Shown here piece by piece: positions 10,397 to 22,708 of a DNA stretch of 64,000 bases (within the stretch, counting starts at the first letter, position 1; every line of letters starts with the position of its first letter). Below the pieces are notes generated by a model. It did no database searches and was not told the DNA's origin. It was given only the letters and a program-made list of their open reading frames with translations. This DNA is from Cryptomeria japonica. Its lineage: Eukaryota > Streptophyta > Pinopsida > Cupressales > Cupressaceae. The position numbers were made by a program, and so were the translations under genes. The stretch lies in assembly GCF_030272615.1 (NCBI RefSeq), contig NC_081415.1, forward strand, positions 420,722,257 to 420,786,256. The letters are read 5' to 3'.

Positions 10397-11767
10397 CTAT
10401 TTCTCATCAGGAGGGGCAAAAACCCCTGACTTATCTCTTAGATATACAAATGTATTTGCAAGCAAAGGCTTAGTAAATACATTTGCAATTTTATCCTTTG
10501 TAGATACATATTCCAATTTGACTTCTTCCTCACTAACTTTCTCCCTCAAGAAATGATACTTAATTGATATATGCTTTGTTTTAAAATGCAGTATCAGATT
10601 CTTGGAAATATTAATAGCACTTGAATTATCACAATATATAACAGTAGACTCATCATAAATGAATCTAATGTCCTTCAACATCTGCTTCATCCAAACTACC
10701 TGAGTACAGTTGCTAGCAACAACAATGTATTCAACTTCTCTAGTAGATAGAGAAATAACATCTTGCTTCTTACTTGCCCAAGAAACCAACTTCTTCTCCA
10801 AAAATAATTCTCCACCGGTAGTGCTCTTCTGGTCATCAACATCACCTGCCCAATCAACATCAGTATAAGCACATAACATGAAATCATCATTCTTTGAATA
10901 CCACAAACCATAGTCAACTGTCCCCTTCAAGTATCTGAAAAAAATCCTCTTCACAACAGTAACATGACTTTCTTTAGGATCAGCCTGAAATATTGCACAA
11001 AGATAAACAACATGCATAATATTTGGTCTAGTCTGAGTTAGGTATAGCAATCCATCAACCATAGATCTATAAAAGGTCTGAGTAACTTTCAGAGATTCAT
11101 CATGTTTAGACATCTTGTATCCAGTCACCATAGGAGTTCAAATAGGTTTGGAATCAGCTAGCCCAAACTTCTTTAACAATTCCTTCACATACTTAGATTG
11201 AAAAATGAAAATGCCTTTATCAGTCTGTGTAATCAGCAATCCTAAGAAGAATTTCATCTCACCTATCATAGACATCTCAAATTCCTTTTGCATATCATCA
11301 ACAAATTTCTTACTCAAATCATCATCTCCTCCAAAAATAATGTCATCAACAATCAAAATGTTATCATTATCAACCTTAAAGTATAAATTACTATCAGCGG
11401 TATAGTTACAAAATCCCAACTTCATCAAATATCTATCCAATCTAGCATACCAAGCTCTACGAGATTGTTTAAGTCCATACAATGCCTTCTTCAATATGCA
11501 TACCATATCCCCTTCATCTGATAATAAAAACCCATCTGGTTTCTCAATGTAGACTTCCTCTTCCAAATCACCATTCAAAAAGGCTAACTTCACATCCATC
11601 TGATATACCTTGAATTTTTTATAAGCAACATATGCAAGAAGTAATCTAACAGCTTCAATTCTAGCTACCAGAGAAAAAGTCTCCTCATAATCAATTCCTT
11701 CCATCTGTGAGTATCCCTTACATACCAGTCTTTCTTTATTTCTAACTACTTCACTGGCTTCATTCAA
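10397..11767 (-). pseudogene. copia A reverse transcriptase and RNase H
   Basis: A single frame of about 457 codons with one internal stop near 11135. RT shows [38 protein letters not shown] (first catalytic Asp), [16 protein letters not shown] and the VDDIIFGG box near 11340. A few residues are missing before this box, and an Ile stands where a Tyr or Phe is normal. RNase H has the expected acidic residues in AYTDVDWAGD, STREVEY and IYCDNSSAI, plus the KTKHISIKYHFLRE helix. A GVFAPPDE tail ends the ORF. RT copies element RNA into DNA and RNase H removes the RNA. The upstream part of RT is lost in the 147-bp duplication and LINE junction. Confidence 0.9.
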
Positions 11768-11794
11768 TTTATTCTAGAACACCCATTTTGTACC

Positions 11795-12094
11795 AATCAC
11801 ATTCTTGGCTTTAGATCTTAGAACAAGTTGCCATGTATTGATTCAACTCTTTTTCCATAGCTTTTATCCAATTTTCATCTTTACAAGCTTCAGCAACATC
11901 TTTAGGTTCAATCTTGGAAATCAAACATATCTCTTCAACAACAATCACATTCTTCGCTTTAGATCTTAGAACAAATTACCATGTATTGATTCAACTCTTC
12001 TTCCATAGATTTTATCCAATTTTCATCTTTACAAGCTTCAGCAACATCTTTAGGTTCAATCTTGGAAATCAAACATATCTCTTTAGCAACAATC
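11795..12094. repeat. 147-bp tandem duplication inside copia A pol
   Basis: CAATCACATTCTTSGCTTTAG starts at 11795 and again at 11942. The two units match over nearly their whole length, with a few substitutions. A third, internally deleted copy (TCTTTAGGTTCAATCTTGGA) lies at 12095-12120 beside the LINE 5' end. Confidence 0.85.
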
Positions 12095-12120
12095 TCTTTA
12101 GGTTCAATCTTGGAAATCAG

Positions 12121-13856
12121 TAAGGATCCTGATGCTCCCTTGGATTTGGGGGACCCAGGGGGAGGACCAAGACCACGTGAAGAGCGGCTAGCAGATGAGA
12201 GCGGGAAAGGGCAGGTTCAAACTTCAAAAATAGAAGAGGACAACTCAGAAGGAGCTCAAGGACAACAAGCAACTAGTGGTTCAGAGAACACGGTGGAAGG
12301 AAAAGATCATCCGAAAAAGGTTCTTTTGTCGACTCCTAAGGATCTTAAGGGGGGACCCACTTTGAATGGACATATACGTAAGTGGTCCTCTCTATTTGGG
12401 GTTAAACCTAAAGGTAAGTCCTCATCGCCTCCTATTAAAAACACCTTGAATGTGTCTCGAGGCAAGTTTTCTATCGTTGTTCCAGACCAAATCATAGACC
12501 AAAACATTGCTAGAATGGAAAATACATTGATCGGTAATTTTTTTGGGTCTAGACCTAATATAGAGATCGTTCGTGGATTTGTCAAAAGAAAGTGGAATTT
12601 GAAAGGTTAGGTTGATGTGGTTGCAATGAACAAAGGTTGTCTATCCTTTTCTTTTTCATGTGATGAGGATAGAAGAAACATTCTCTATAGTGGGTCATGG
12701 GCAATAGGCAACACATCATGTACATCCAGAAGTGGTACCCAAACGTGGTAAAAGGAAAGAATATTTTCGTCCAAGTCCTGGTGTGGGTTAAACTCCCTGG
12801 GCTTCCAATGGAATTCTAGGAGGAAGATCTTTTTGCAGGAATAGCCAATACCTTCAAGGAGCTTATCGCTATTGACCAGGTCATGACATCCAGAAGAAGG
12901 TTGATTTATGCTAGGATTTGTGTTGGAGTTGGACCTGACACGAACATGCCAGAGAAAATAGAGATAGAATCTAAACTAGGGAAGTGGAGGCAGAATATTG
13001 TTTATGAAACAATCCCTTTTGCCTGCTTTCATTGTAAAAAAGTTGGACATTGGGCTAAAAAATTCCCAAGTATTGAGGGTAAACCCTACCTCCAAACTAA
13101 GGTCTGGAAAAAAGTGGATAGGCCTCTAAAAGCCTTGGAGTCCAATGACCTAGATCAGGAGAAACGGTCTCAGATTGGATGGATGAAGCAAGAAATCACC
13201 AGTGAAGTGGGAAATGAAATAAAGAAAGTAGATAGCATAAAAATAGATCATCAGGAGTTGGAGCCGAGTAATAAGGATTCAAAGCATGGAAAAAAAGACA
13301 ACAATCAAAAGAGGAACTGGAAGAGGATAAGACAAAGTTAGTCTTAGATAAATGTGAGAGTAAAGGAGATAAAAATCCCACAGATAACAAAGAGGAAGGA
13401 GATAATATTAACCTCATTTCAAACTCTCAAGATCTAGATAAAGAATTAGACTGGTTCCAGGAGGCCTAACCTGATAACATCCTGGGCCAAGCGCTATCGG
13501 AAATCTCATTAGCTTCCCCAACAAAAGTAAAGCTAGCCTTTTTGGAGGAACAAGATCCAAAATGGGGAGATGAGGAAGACATCAAAAAGGCACTGGGGAA
13601 GAATGAAACAAAGCAGGAGGAAGAAGAAGCAGTAGAGGACAAAAGAAAGAACAAGCAAAAAAAAAAGAATAACAATAACCTCATCAATAGTACGCTGATT
13701 AGAAACACCAGAAGCGGGCTTGGGGATGTGGGAGTGCAACACACTTCTCTAGGAAGACATTCAAATGCCAAAAAGAGATCAATGGAAAAAAGTAGGAATA
13801 TAGTAGATGGTACCCAAAGAACCATCTTTGAGGTAGGTATTTCTAAAAATCCATGA
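12121..13856 (+). pseudogene. LINE ORF1: DUF4283 RNA-binding protein with CCHC knuckle
   Basis: The protein has a Pro/Gly-rich N-terminus. A DUF4283 domain follows in pieces (ENTLIGNFFGSRPNIEIVRG, then CLSFSFSCDEDRRNIL and LVWVKLPGLPMEF), then CFHCKKVGHWAKKF, a CCHC knuckle whose last Cys is Phe. A long Lys/Glu-rich tail (EEEEAVEDKRKNKQKKK) follows. In plant L1 elements this protein coats the RNA. A stop at 12608 and at least two frame changes (12610-12883 and 13340-13540) break it. Its final TGA (13854) overlaps the ORF2 ATG (13853) as ATGA. The true 5' start is unclear because the frame runs into copia sequence. Confidence 0.8.
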
Positions 13857-16800
13857 AAATCATCTCTTGGAATATTCGAGGACTGAATAGCCCTTACAAA
13901 CATGATTTAGTTAAAAGTATGATTAGAGATAAAAATCCTGATATTTTTTTGATTCAAGAAACTAAGATGGTAAAAGATAAAGTTGAAAGCCTGAATATGT
14001 TCAAAAATGGAGGAGTCAGTGGAGGGAGTTTAGAAGGTGCATCGGGAGGAATTGTTACCTTCTAGAACAAAAACAATGTAGAAGGTGAGGTGCTGATTCA
14101 GGACAAGAACTTGGCTTGCATTAGATTTAAGCACCTTAAGAATAGCACCACTTGGGTCTTAGCTAACTTATATGCTCCTAACACTAAGATTAGTAGAAGT
14201 GAGATGTGGAGAAATCTTACTAGGTTAAGAAGCAAGTTTGCCGAGGACAACTAGATAATTATGGGAGATTTCAACACCCCCTTGAAGGAAAATGAGAAAA
14301 AGGGAGAGAGTCAAACTAATCTGGACAGCAGATTGGACTTGATGGATTTTATAAACAATAATGCCATTCATGACCTGGAGCTGCAAGGAGTCAAATACAC
14401 TTGGACTAATAGAAGAAGTGGTGAGAATTTGATTCAAGTTAGACTTGATAGAGCTCTCCTTTCCTTAGATTGGTTTAACCTTCATGACTGCTTTTTATCT
14501 TCTCAAATAAGGGCAGGATCAAATCATTACCCAATAACCTTTATATCTGAAGCAAAGAATAGAAGGAGACATTTCCCTTATAGATTTGAAAAGATGTGGA
14601 CTAGACACCTGGATTTGGAAAGTAAGATTAAGGACTGGTGGCAGGTCAGTATTGAAGGAAATGTCATGTACAAAGTGGTCAAAAAGCTGAAGATTGTTAA
14701 AGATAATGTTAAGAAGTGGAATAAGGAATGCTTTGGGAATATCTTTACCTCAAAAGATACAACCCTCTTAGAGCTCAAGGAAATCCAAGATGAGATACAG
14801 AATAATGGTTACACTAATACGTCTAGAGATACTGAAGATGCTATTCTTATGAGATATCATGATATTATAGCTAAAGAGGAAACCTACTCGAAACAAAGAT
14901 CAAGAAATGTATGGTTGAAGGAAGGGGATAGGACTACTAAATACTTCCATATGTCCACCTTAAGACATAAGGCCATTAACAGAATTGTTCAGATTAAAGT
15001 AAATGGCAGATGTGTTGTAGAAGATGATTCCATGAGCAGGGCTGCTATGGAATTTTTCTCTAATTTACTTGCTAAGGATCATAATTTGGATACACAGGCC
15101 CAAAGGGACCTCCTAGACAATATACCTACCATTTTAGGGGATGATCATAATGCTCACCTGATTACCATCCCTTCCCATGATAAAATTTTGATAGCTGTCA
15201 ACTCCTTTGAGGGCAACAAGGCCCCAGGTCCGGACGGCTTTCCCATGTTCTTCTTTCAAATGTACTAGCATATTATTGGAGATGATGTTACCAAAGTTGT
15301 GAAAGAGTTTTTTGGTGCTAGAAATTTTTTGAAAGAAGTTAATGGTACTTTTATTGCTCTTATCCCCAAAAAGATGAGGGTTGATTCAATGAATCTCTTT
15401 AGACCTATTAGTCTATGCAACTCTCTTTATAAGATAATCTCCAAGGTTCTTACCTCTAGAATTCTTAAGTTCCTCCCCTCCATCATTTCACCTCATCAAA
15501 GTGGTTTTGTCTCGGGTAGACAAATTTTGGATTCAATCATCTCTATCCATGAAAATATCCACTCTTTGTCTTTCTCTAAAAAAGAAGGTTTTTGTCTGAA
15601 GCTTGACCTCTCTAAAGCCTATGATAGAGTGGATTGGGATTTCATAATGGATGTTCTCTCTACTTTTGGCTTCAGCTCCAGAAGTGTTAGCCTTATCAGG
15701 CAACTTGTCTCTTCGACTTCTTTCTCTGTTTTAATGAATGGATCTCCTTCTCCTTTCTTTAAAGCTTCTAGAGGTCTCAGGCAGGGGGACCATCTATCCC
15801 CAGTTATCTTTATCATTATGGTGGAATGTCTAGGGAGATGTATTGGAAAGCTGGTTGAGAAAATGAAGTTTTGTGGTTTGAATCCTTCTTCGACAGATCA
15901 AATATGTTCCCATCAGCAGTTTGTTGATGACTCTATAATAATGGGGAAAGCTATAGTGAAGGATTCTAGAAGATTTAAAAAGACTTTGGATAACTATTGA
16001 GATGCCACTGGTCTAAAATCTTTTTTTATTTTATCAATACCTCGGAGAGAAGGAGGATTAAAATTAGTAATATTCTGGGTTGTCAAATTGGTAGTCTGCC
16101 CGCTTCTTACTTGGGGCTCCCCTTATGCCATGATCCTCTGGATACTTTTTGGGGAGCCTTGGTGGATAAATTTCACTAGAAGCTATCTGGCTGGAAGGGT
16201 TCTCTTCTTAGTCAAGCAAGTAAGGTTCAGTTGCTGAAATCCACTCTTCAAACTATTCCTCTCTACGCCATCAGTTTGTTTAGGATTCCTGCTAAGTATG
16301 TGGAGGCCATTGAAAAGATTCAGAGATCTTTTTTATGGACAGGGGTTGAGGAGAAGAAGAGAATGAACTTGATTGCATGGGAGAAGGTCTGCAAGCCTAC
16401 AAATAAAGGAGGTTTGGGCCTTAGAAGAATAAGAGACATAAATGAGTTCCTTATGGCCAAGCAGATTTGGAGAGGATATACAAATCAAGGAGAGTGGAAA
16501 ATGATATGGGATAACAAATATAAAAGTCAATGTCCGACACTTCAAAGCTTCCTCAAAGTGGAGATTATCCCAATTGGATCCAATATTTGGAAAAACGTCT
16601 CTAGAACAAGAGACTTAATTGTCAAAGGTGCAAAATGGAAATTGGGGAAAGGGAATCTTATCCAGTTCTGGGATGACCCTTGGCTTCTGGAGATCCCTTT
16701 GAATGAAAACCCTGAGTGGAACAGATTTCAGAACCAATGCAAGGAAAGATTTGGAACCAAGGTGGAGAATTACTAGAAAGACAGACAGTGGAAGGACTTA

Positions 16801-17975
16801 TCTCAGGTGGACCAGTCATTGGGTAGTTTGAATAAAGTCATGAACTCTATGGTGAGGGTTGAAGAGGAAGACCATTTAATTTGGAAATTCACAGCTAGTG
16901 GTACTTTTACAATGGCTTCTCTGTATCATCAATAGTTCTACAACATGGAAATCCCATGTTGGGCTAAAGCATGGGTGAAAGGCCTCACCCCTAAGATAAA
17001 CACTTTCTTCTGGACAACCCTTCAAGATAAAATTCTTACTACTGAGAATATCAGAAAAAGAGGCATTAGTATGCCTAGTTTTTGTATTCTTTGTAAGCAG
17101 AATGAGGAGACTATAAATCATATGCTCTTTCATTTCCCTTTCTCTACTGATGTCTGGGGAAGTTGTTTGGATCACTTCAAAGTCAGTTGGGGTTTCCCCA
17201 AGTTGATTCAGGAGATTTTCAATTCTTGGCATTATCCTTCAAGAAATAAATCCACAACCTTATTATGGAAAATTGCTTTACCTCACATGTGTTGGGGCAT
17301 ATGGAAAGAGAGAAATGATAGAGTTTTCAAAGAAAAGACTACTAAGGCTAAAGTTGTGTTTGAAAAAATAAGAAGAAGTATAGTGGAAAATATGAATATC
17401 ATAGGCGGTATTGATAATCCTCAAGATAAGGATGATCAATTTATCTACAAAAAGTGGAGATTAAAGGGTCAAGAGTGCTTTCAAATCAACCCTAGAGAGG
17501 GTGTGATATGGATCAGCCCACCCAAGGGATGGATGAAAAACAATTTTGATGGGGCCTCAAAGGGTAACCCAGGTGTTGCAGGATGTGGAGTGGTCCTAAG
17601 GGATGAATGGGGAATATGCAAAATCATAAAATGTATTCCCATAGGAAATCAGACTAATCATGTTGTCGAAGCCATGGTGGCTTACCATGGGATGATCCTT
17701 GCCAAGGAAGCTAAATGCACTAAAGTTTGGTGTGAAGGAGACTCTTTGAACATAATCAATTGTTTAAATATAAAATTCCTACCTTCTTGGTCAATTAGTA
17801 ATGTTATTAAAGCAACTAGGAAAATCAGCGAAGAATTTGAAATGTGTGTTTTTACACGTGTATAGGGAGGCCAACTCCTGCGTTGATTGGGCAACTAACC
17901 TGGCTTTCCAATTGGGAGACATCATTACTAGTTATGGTGAAATGGAGATTGAAAGTTATATGAAATCCCTGCTTA
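13853..17975 (+). pseudogene. LINE ORF2: endonuclease, reverse transcriptase, zf-RVT, RNase H
   Basis: The start is the ATG in ATGA (13853). Endonuclease motifs are ISWNIRGLNSP, IQETK, MGDFNTP (14261) and GSNHYPI. The finger/RT region has NKAPGPDGFP, LIPKKMRVDSMNLFRPISLC, GFVSGRQILDS, LKLDLSKAYDRVDW (first catalytic Asp), RGLRQGDHLSP and the QQFVDDS box (about 15915), with Val for the usual Ala and both Asp kept. A zf-RVT domain (CILCKQNEETINHMLFHF, 17085) comes next. Last is an RNase H with FDGASKGNPG, VEAMVAYHG and CEGDSLN, whose final HVYREANSCVDWA is in another frame. Stops lie at about 14063, 14251, 15266, 16177, 16774 and 16933, with frameshifts near 15998 and 17853. The family nicks DNA and primes cDNA from the nick. 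Confidence 0.92.
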
Positions 17976-18070
17976 ATTAGGACCGGAGCCAGACAAGGCA
18001 ACGTGGTACTTTTAATCATTATTTCTAATTCCCCTTCCGCCTTTTTCGATGCAGGGTTTTATCGAAGATA

Positions 18071-19808
18071 ATGAGCATTTATATAGGTATCTTATCATTA
18101 TTATTTGGCATGGATTCTGGGCGTTCTTATAGAGTACCCACAAAAACCAAAGAAGAGGTTATCAAGCTGAGAGAAGGAATTGCAAAGAAGGTGCTGGAAA
18201 AATGGGAGGTAACAAGAAAATATTTGAACCTACTTCCTGCTTTGACTGGAGAAAGAACAAAGAAGTCTGGGATATCCTTTAGCAAGGGGGTTTGAATGTT
18301 TTCATGGAGCGGCTAAGTGGGCAAGACCCCACAATCACTAGCTATTTCATCAAGAACTGGAAAAATGGCAAAATCCTTATCGAATCCTAGATGATGAATG
18401 TTGATGAAGAGGTCATTGCCGAGGCCACAGGGATGACTACTGAGGGAATGAAACTTTACAGGGACTGAGGCATATCAGATAAAGCAGCAAATAAGTTTCC
18501 TATCATGGATGAAGAGAGGAGAAAGATGATTAAAATTGACAACTCCTACCATGCTCCGAAGAGAATTTATAGGTCATGGAGGTTTTTTTTATTCGCTTCT
18601 ATTGCATACATTACCTTAGATGGTAGGTTTACCAGAGCCTACGAGCATCACTTTATTTTGCTCAACCATTTCTATCATGGGGAAAAGGTGAGCCTACCCT
18701 ATTACCTAGCATGCTCAATGGATCATACTATAATGGAGGCTCAAAAGGACCCTAAAGGCGACCATGCCCTCCATCAGGGGCTTATGGTCTTGGTTTATAA
18801 AATGCTTAAGGGGAAGTGCATTGAAAAGCCTATTAAAGGCAAAAATGCAAGAGATGAGACAACAGAGAATGAAGCTAGTAGATTTAACTTTGAATCGGAG
18901 ATTGAGGGAGAATCGAAAGAAACTAGCAAAAAAGGGAGGAATAGGGCCAAGAAGAGAAGGATTATTGTGGAATCAGAAATGTCAGATTCTGAAACCAAAT
19001 TCTTTGAGAAAAAAATTGTTAAAAAAAAGAAAGGGAAAGCTACTGGAAAGCAAACTCAGAGGAAGAATACTAAAAAGGGTAACAATGCAGACATCAACCA
19101 CATTTTGGTTGATTCTAAGGAGGAGGCTAAAGAAAACAAGAAGGTTGAGGGTCAGGATAAAGAAGGGGAGGGTAACCCGATGATGGGCAATATTGAAGTC
19201 GTGAATACCACAAGTATGCAAAAGGAGGATAAAGGGGATAAAAGTAGCAGTGGTGATAATGATACTATTAAATCCTTCTGTGAGACCATCGCTACCATGG
19301 TGAAGGATATCAACAATTTGAAAATAGATACGCATGATATCGCAAGAGTTACGATTGGTGATAAGCCCCTGGCTAAATATAGTAAATAATTGGCTGTCGT
19401 TCTGCATAACATGGAAGCTATTGAATGTATGGTTGGAAAAATCATAACTACAAAAAAAAAAAAGGTCAATGAGATGGGATATAGAAAGGAAATGGAAAAT
19501 AAAATGAATGACTTCGGCAGCAGAATTGACAAGTTGGAACTCAACATCAAGAAGATTGCAGACCAAAATTTCTAAATCCTCAAATCGTCGGTGAACAACA
19601 TGAACATCCTTATCAACAAGTTTGAGAACAATGTTGAGAAGGATGGTGATAAAGAGTAGCTAGACAAGAAGGGTCATGAAAGGAGGACCAGAGCTAACAC
19701 AAAGATCAAGGGTGACATCAAAGGTCATGAGCTGGAGGAACTAAAGACCTCAGCGAACAACACGAAAAAAATGGTTGTTCATGCTGAGGAAATTATGAAT
19801 AGTATTTA
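18071..19808 (+). pseudogene. LINE third ORF: unrecognised protein with charged, coiled-coil tail
   Basis: It starts about 95 bp after the end of ORF2. The N-terminal part (MSIYIGILSLLFGMDSG) is joined by a frameshift near 18290 to a globular stretch with EEVIAEATGMTTEGMKLY, YRSWRFFLFASIAYITLDGR and HHFILLNHFYHGEKVSLPYY (18400-18740). A long Lys/Glu-rich part with KKRRIIVESEMSDSE and KKIVKKKKGK (nuclear-signal-like) follows. The predicted coiled coil at the end (EMENKMNDFGSRIDKLELNI, 19490-19550) comes after a stop at 19387. I cannot name the domain; similar stretches are known to me only as uncharacterised plant transposon-associated proteins. It lies before the LINE 3' end, so it moved with the LINE. 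Stops at 18391, 18466, 19387, 19573 and 19657 make it inactive. Confidence 0.6.
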
Positions 19809-20033
19809 GGTCTCTATTGGTGTCCTAGGTTTTGTCTTTTTGTTGTCTTTGTGCTTTCCTTTCACTCTCTGTTCCAAGTTTTTAATGATATGTTATGTTA
19901 GTTGATCCCTTTCGGTGGGATCATTTTGTCTTTTTGAAGTGATCAGGCATTTTTTTCTAGTAGTTTTGTTCTCCTGGCTTGTACAAGGTTCAGGTACCTT
20001 TCAAATACCTTCTTTTACTTAATCAAAACAATC

Positions 20034-21335
20034 CTTCTCCTAGTCATCACACCTTTATTTTTATCACCAATAATTTGATTTTCTGAATGATTTATTCTTA
20101 CATACCTCGAAGTCTTCTGATTGTTCTGATTCTCAGGTTCTTGAACTTCTTCACCAACAACAACAATGTTTGTATTAACTATCTCTCCCGGATCATTTTT
20201 CTTTAGGGTCTCAGTAGGTAATTTCTTTTAAATAACATCTTGACTATCAAACTCATATATGCATGCTCTAATCTACTTCTCATGATATTCCTCAACCTTC
20301 ACATTTGCACTTTCCACTCTCTTTTTCAACCTCTTATTGTAACACCGGTAGGCCTTGCTCTTAGTAGAATAACCCAAGAATATTCCTTCACCGCATCTTG
20401 CATCAAACTTTCCTATATCCTCATCTCTTTTGATATGAAATTTTCTTCCAAAAAATCTAAAATATCTAATTGTAGGAACATGACCAAACCATAGATCATA
20501 AGGAGTCTTATTGGAATCACCTTTTAAATGCACCTGGTTGAATGTATATACAATAGTGCTAACAACTTCTCTCCAAAAGGTCTGTGGAACATTCCCTTCA
20601 ATCATCATAGTCCTAGCATCATCCAAAATAGTTATGTTCTTCCTTTCAACAACTCCATTCTACTGAGGGGTTCTAGGAGCATATAATTGTCTTCCAATTC
20701 AATGCTTTTCACAAAATTAATCAAACTCATCGGATGTAAATTCTCCTCCTTTGTCAGATCTAAGACATTTTAGCTTCAATCCTATCTCAGTCTCCACCTT
20801 AGCCTTGAATATCTTGAATTTCTCCAGTGTTTCTGATTTCTCCCTTAGAAAGGTAACCCACATCATTCTAGAATAGTCATCAATAAACAACATGAAATAT
20901 ATGTTACCCTGCATGCTTCTTACTCTTGTTGGACCACACAAATCAATATGCACAAGATCTAATAATCAATTATATGTATACAACTTACTCTTGAATGAAA
21001 TTCCTGTTTGCTTTCCCAACTGAAATTCTTTACATACCGGATTAGAAGGTTTCACAATCTTAGGCAAATCTCTAACAACTAGAGTACAACTTATCCTAAT
21101 CATGCAGTCAAAATTAACATGACACATCCTTCTATGCCACAACAAACTTTCATCTATCTAACCAATTAAACAACTTTTCTCACAAACACTCAAATGAAAG
21201 ATATTACCTTTGGTCTTAGTTCCTCATGCAATTTCTATACTAGAGGCATTCAAAATCTTGCATTTGCCATTCTTGAATTGCAAATCATATCCCTTATCAA
21301 CCATCTGTCCAATACTCAAAAGATTATGATTCAAA
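20034..21335 (-). pseudogene. copia A integrase
   Basis: Minus-strand pieces give LLWHRRMCHVNFD (finger), the core with VHIDLCGPTRVRS (first Asp), CLRSDKGGEFTSDEF (second Asp) and NGVVERKN (Glu), then YTFNQVHLKGDSNKTPYDLW and EGIFLGYSTKSKAYRCYNKR. The DDE residues are kept, but several stops lie near 20625-20720, 20954 and 21150. The RT-joining end (MTRRR-like, about 20045) marks where copia A resumes after the LINE. Confidence 0.88.
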
Positions 21336-21336
21336 C

Positions 21337-21810
21337 CTACAACATATAAGATATCATTAGTATTTTCTTACCATCAAGAGAAATAGCACCTCTACCATGA
21401 ATTACACAAGCTTTATCATCTCCAAAACTCACTATACCACCATCATACTTCTCCATATTCATAAATTTGCTTTTATCACTTGTCATATGATGTGAACAAC
21501 CATTGTCAATTACCCATTCATCTTTTTCTTCAATCTTAGCAACCAAAGCTTTCTCCTCAACAATGCAGCTTGTAGAATTCACTAGTACTAGATTATCTTT
21601 CTTGATAGAAATAAATACAAATTCATCTTCCGAATTCCCATTCTCAGATTCTTCATATGTCATACCTTCATCAATAGCATAATAACATTTCTTCTGATAT
21701 CTAAACTTCCAGTTAGGCTTATAGGGCTTATCATATCTATCTTGCTTCTCATATCTATCATGCTTATCATGCTTATCAAATTTATCATGCCTATCATACT
21801 TTGACATTCT
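21337..21810 (-). pseudogene. copia A aspartic protease with Asp/Lys/His-rich linker
   Basis: The ORF starts with a low-complexity run of KYDRHDKFDKHDKHDRYEKQ type (about 21805-21735). The protease signature WVIDNGCSHHMTSDKS follows near 21500. The family catalytic triplet is Asp-Ser/Thr-Gly; here it is Asp-Asn-Gly, so the enzyme should be impaired. GRGAISLDGKK precedes the stop. The protease would cut the Gag-Pol polyprotein inside the virus-like particle. Confidence 0.8.
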
Positions 21811-21829
21811 CTAGGACACCTAGAAGCAA

Positions 21830-22666
21830 ATGTCCTATCTTATTACAAGAAAAATATTTCAAAGGTAACTTCCAATCATACTTACTGGCTCCCTTAAGCA
21901 ATCTTCGACCAATAAGTGCTTCAATATCATCAACTCTCTTTCTTGTTCTTCCATCTCTCTAATTTATCTTTCATGTCTGGAAACCCTAGATAAAGTTTCT
22001 CCTAGATCATACTTCTGCTTCTCAGATTCAAAGGCTTTAAATGCAATCTTAGATTTACCATGTGACTCTCCAAATTCACTCAACTCAAATGCACCAAGCT
22101 TACCAACCAGACTGTCTCTTGTCACAGTGGTCACAGTCCGGATTTCATCAATAGCAACAACTTTAGATTTGGAAGCGGGAGGCAAAGATCTCAGCACTTT
22201 AGCAACAATCTCATCTTCTTCAAGAGTTCCACTGACACCCGATGTTCACAACAAGTTCATTCACCTTAGCCATAAAGGATGATATGTTCTCATGTTCTCC
22301 CATCTTCAACATCTCATACTTTCCTTTCAAACTCTACAATTTAGCAACTTTGACATGTTTATCAACTTCATACAAGGCCTCTAAATTTTCCCAGATCTCA
22401 TGTGCAATCTGTAGTTCCATCACATTAGTCATCTCTAAATTGGTTAGGGAACTCAGCAATACTTATTTATATCTTACGTTATGTTCAACATCCTTGATCT
22501 CACTTGCAATAACCAGACCATTTTGAAGAACATTCTAGGTGTTCTTTGTAATCTTCCAATAATCATCTTCAAGACACTTTAAATGACACTCCATCTGGTC
22601 CTTCCATATAGTGTAATTGCTTCCATAAAATCTTAGACTCTCCTTCTTGAAAACATAGCTTGCCAT
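21830..22666 (-). pseudogene. copia A gag
   Basis: The start is the ATG at 22666 (MASYVFKKESLRFYGSNYT), followed by WKDQMECHLK, AHEIWENLEALYE, ISSFMAKVNELV and LRSLPPASKSKVVAIDEIRT. These are the usual blocks of the copia gag (UBN2/DUF4219) family. The zinc knuckle near 21860 has lost its first Cys to Tyr and is cut by a frameshift inside the motif. Several stops lie between 22526 and 22200. Gag forms the particle that packages element RNA. Confidence 0.82.
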
Positions 22667-22708
22667 CCTAGATCTCCTCAAATGGTCAATCTTCTTCCGG
22701 AGGATCTA

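Larger units (their letters stand above)
12095..20026 (+). mobile_element. L1-type LINE inserted in copia A
   Basis: A non-LTR retrotransposon with ORF1 (DUF4283 and zinc knuckle), ORF2 (AP-type endonuclease, RT, zf-RVT, RNase H), an unusual third ORF, and a 3' end (GGTTCAGGTACC..., TTTTACTTAATCAAAA) like other plant L1 elements. Copia A sequence resumes at 20027-20033 with AACAATC, and the same heptamer stands at 12088-12094, a likely short TSD. The 26 bp at 12095-12120 repeat nearby copia sequence and may be a 5' filler. At 7.9 kb it looks nearly full length, although many stops and at least three frameshifts kill it. Confidence 0.85.

Noticed and set aside
13466-13903. 145-codon minus-strand frame, Phe/Leu-rich, like a membrane protein
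   Set aside because: It is the antisense of the Lys/Glu-rich LINE ORF1 tail; AAG/GAA codons read backwards give Phe and Leu.
18982-19566. 194-codon minus-strand frame rich in Leu, Phe and Ile
   Set aside because: Antisense of the Lys/Glu-rich LINE third ORF, same artefact.
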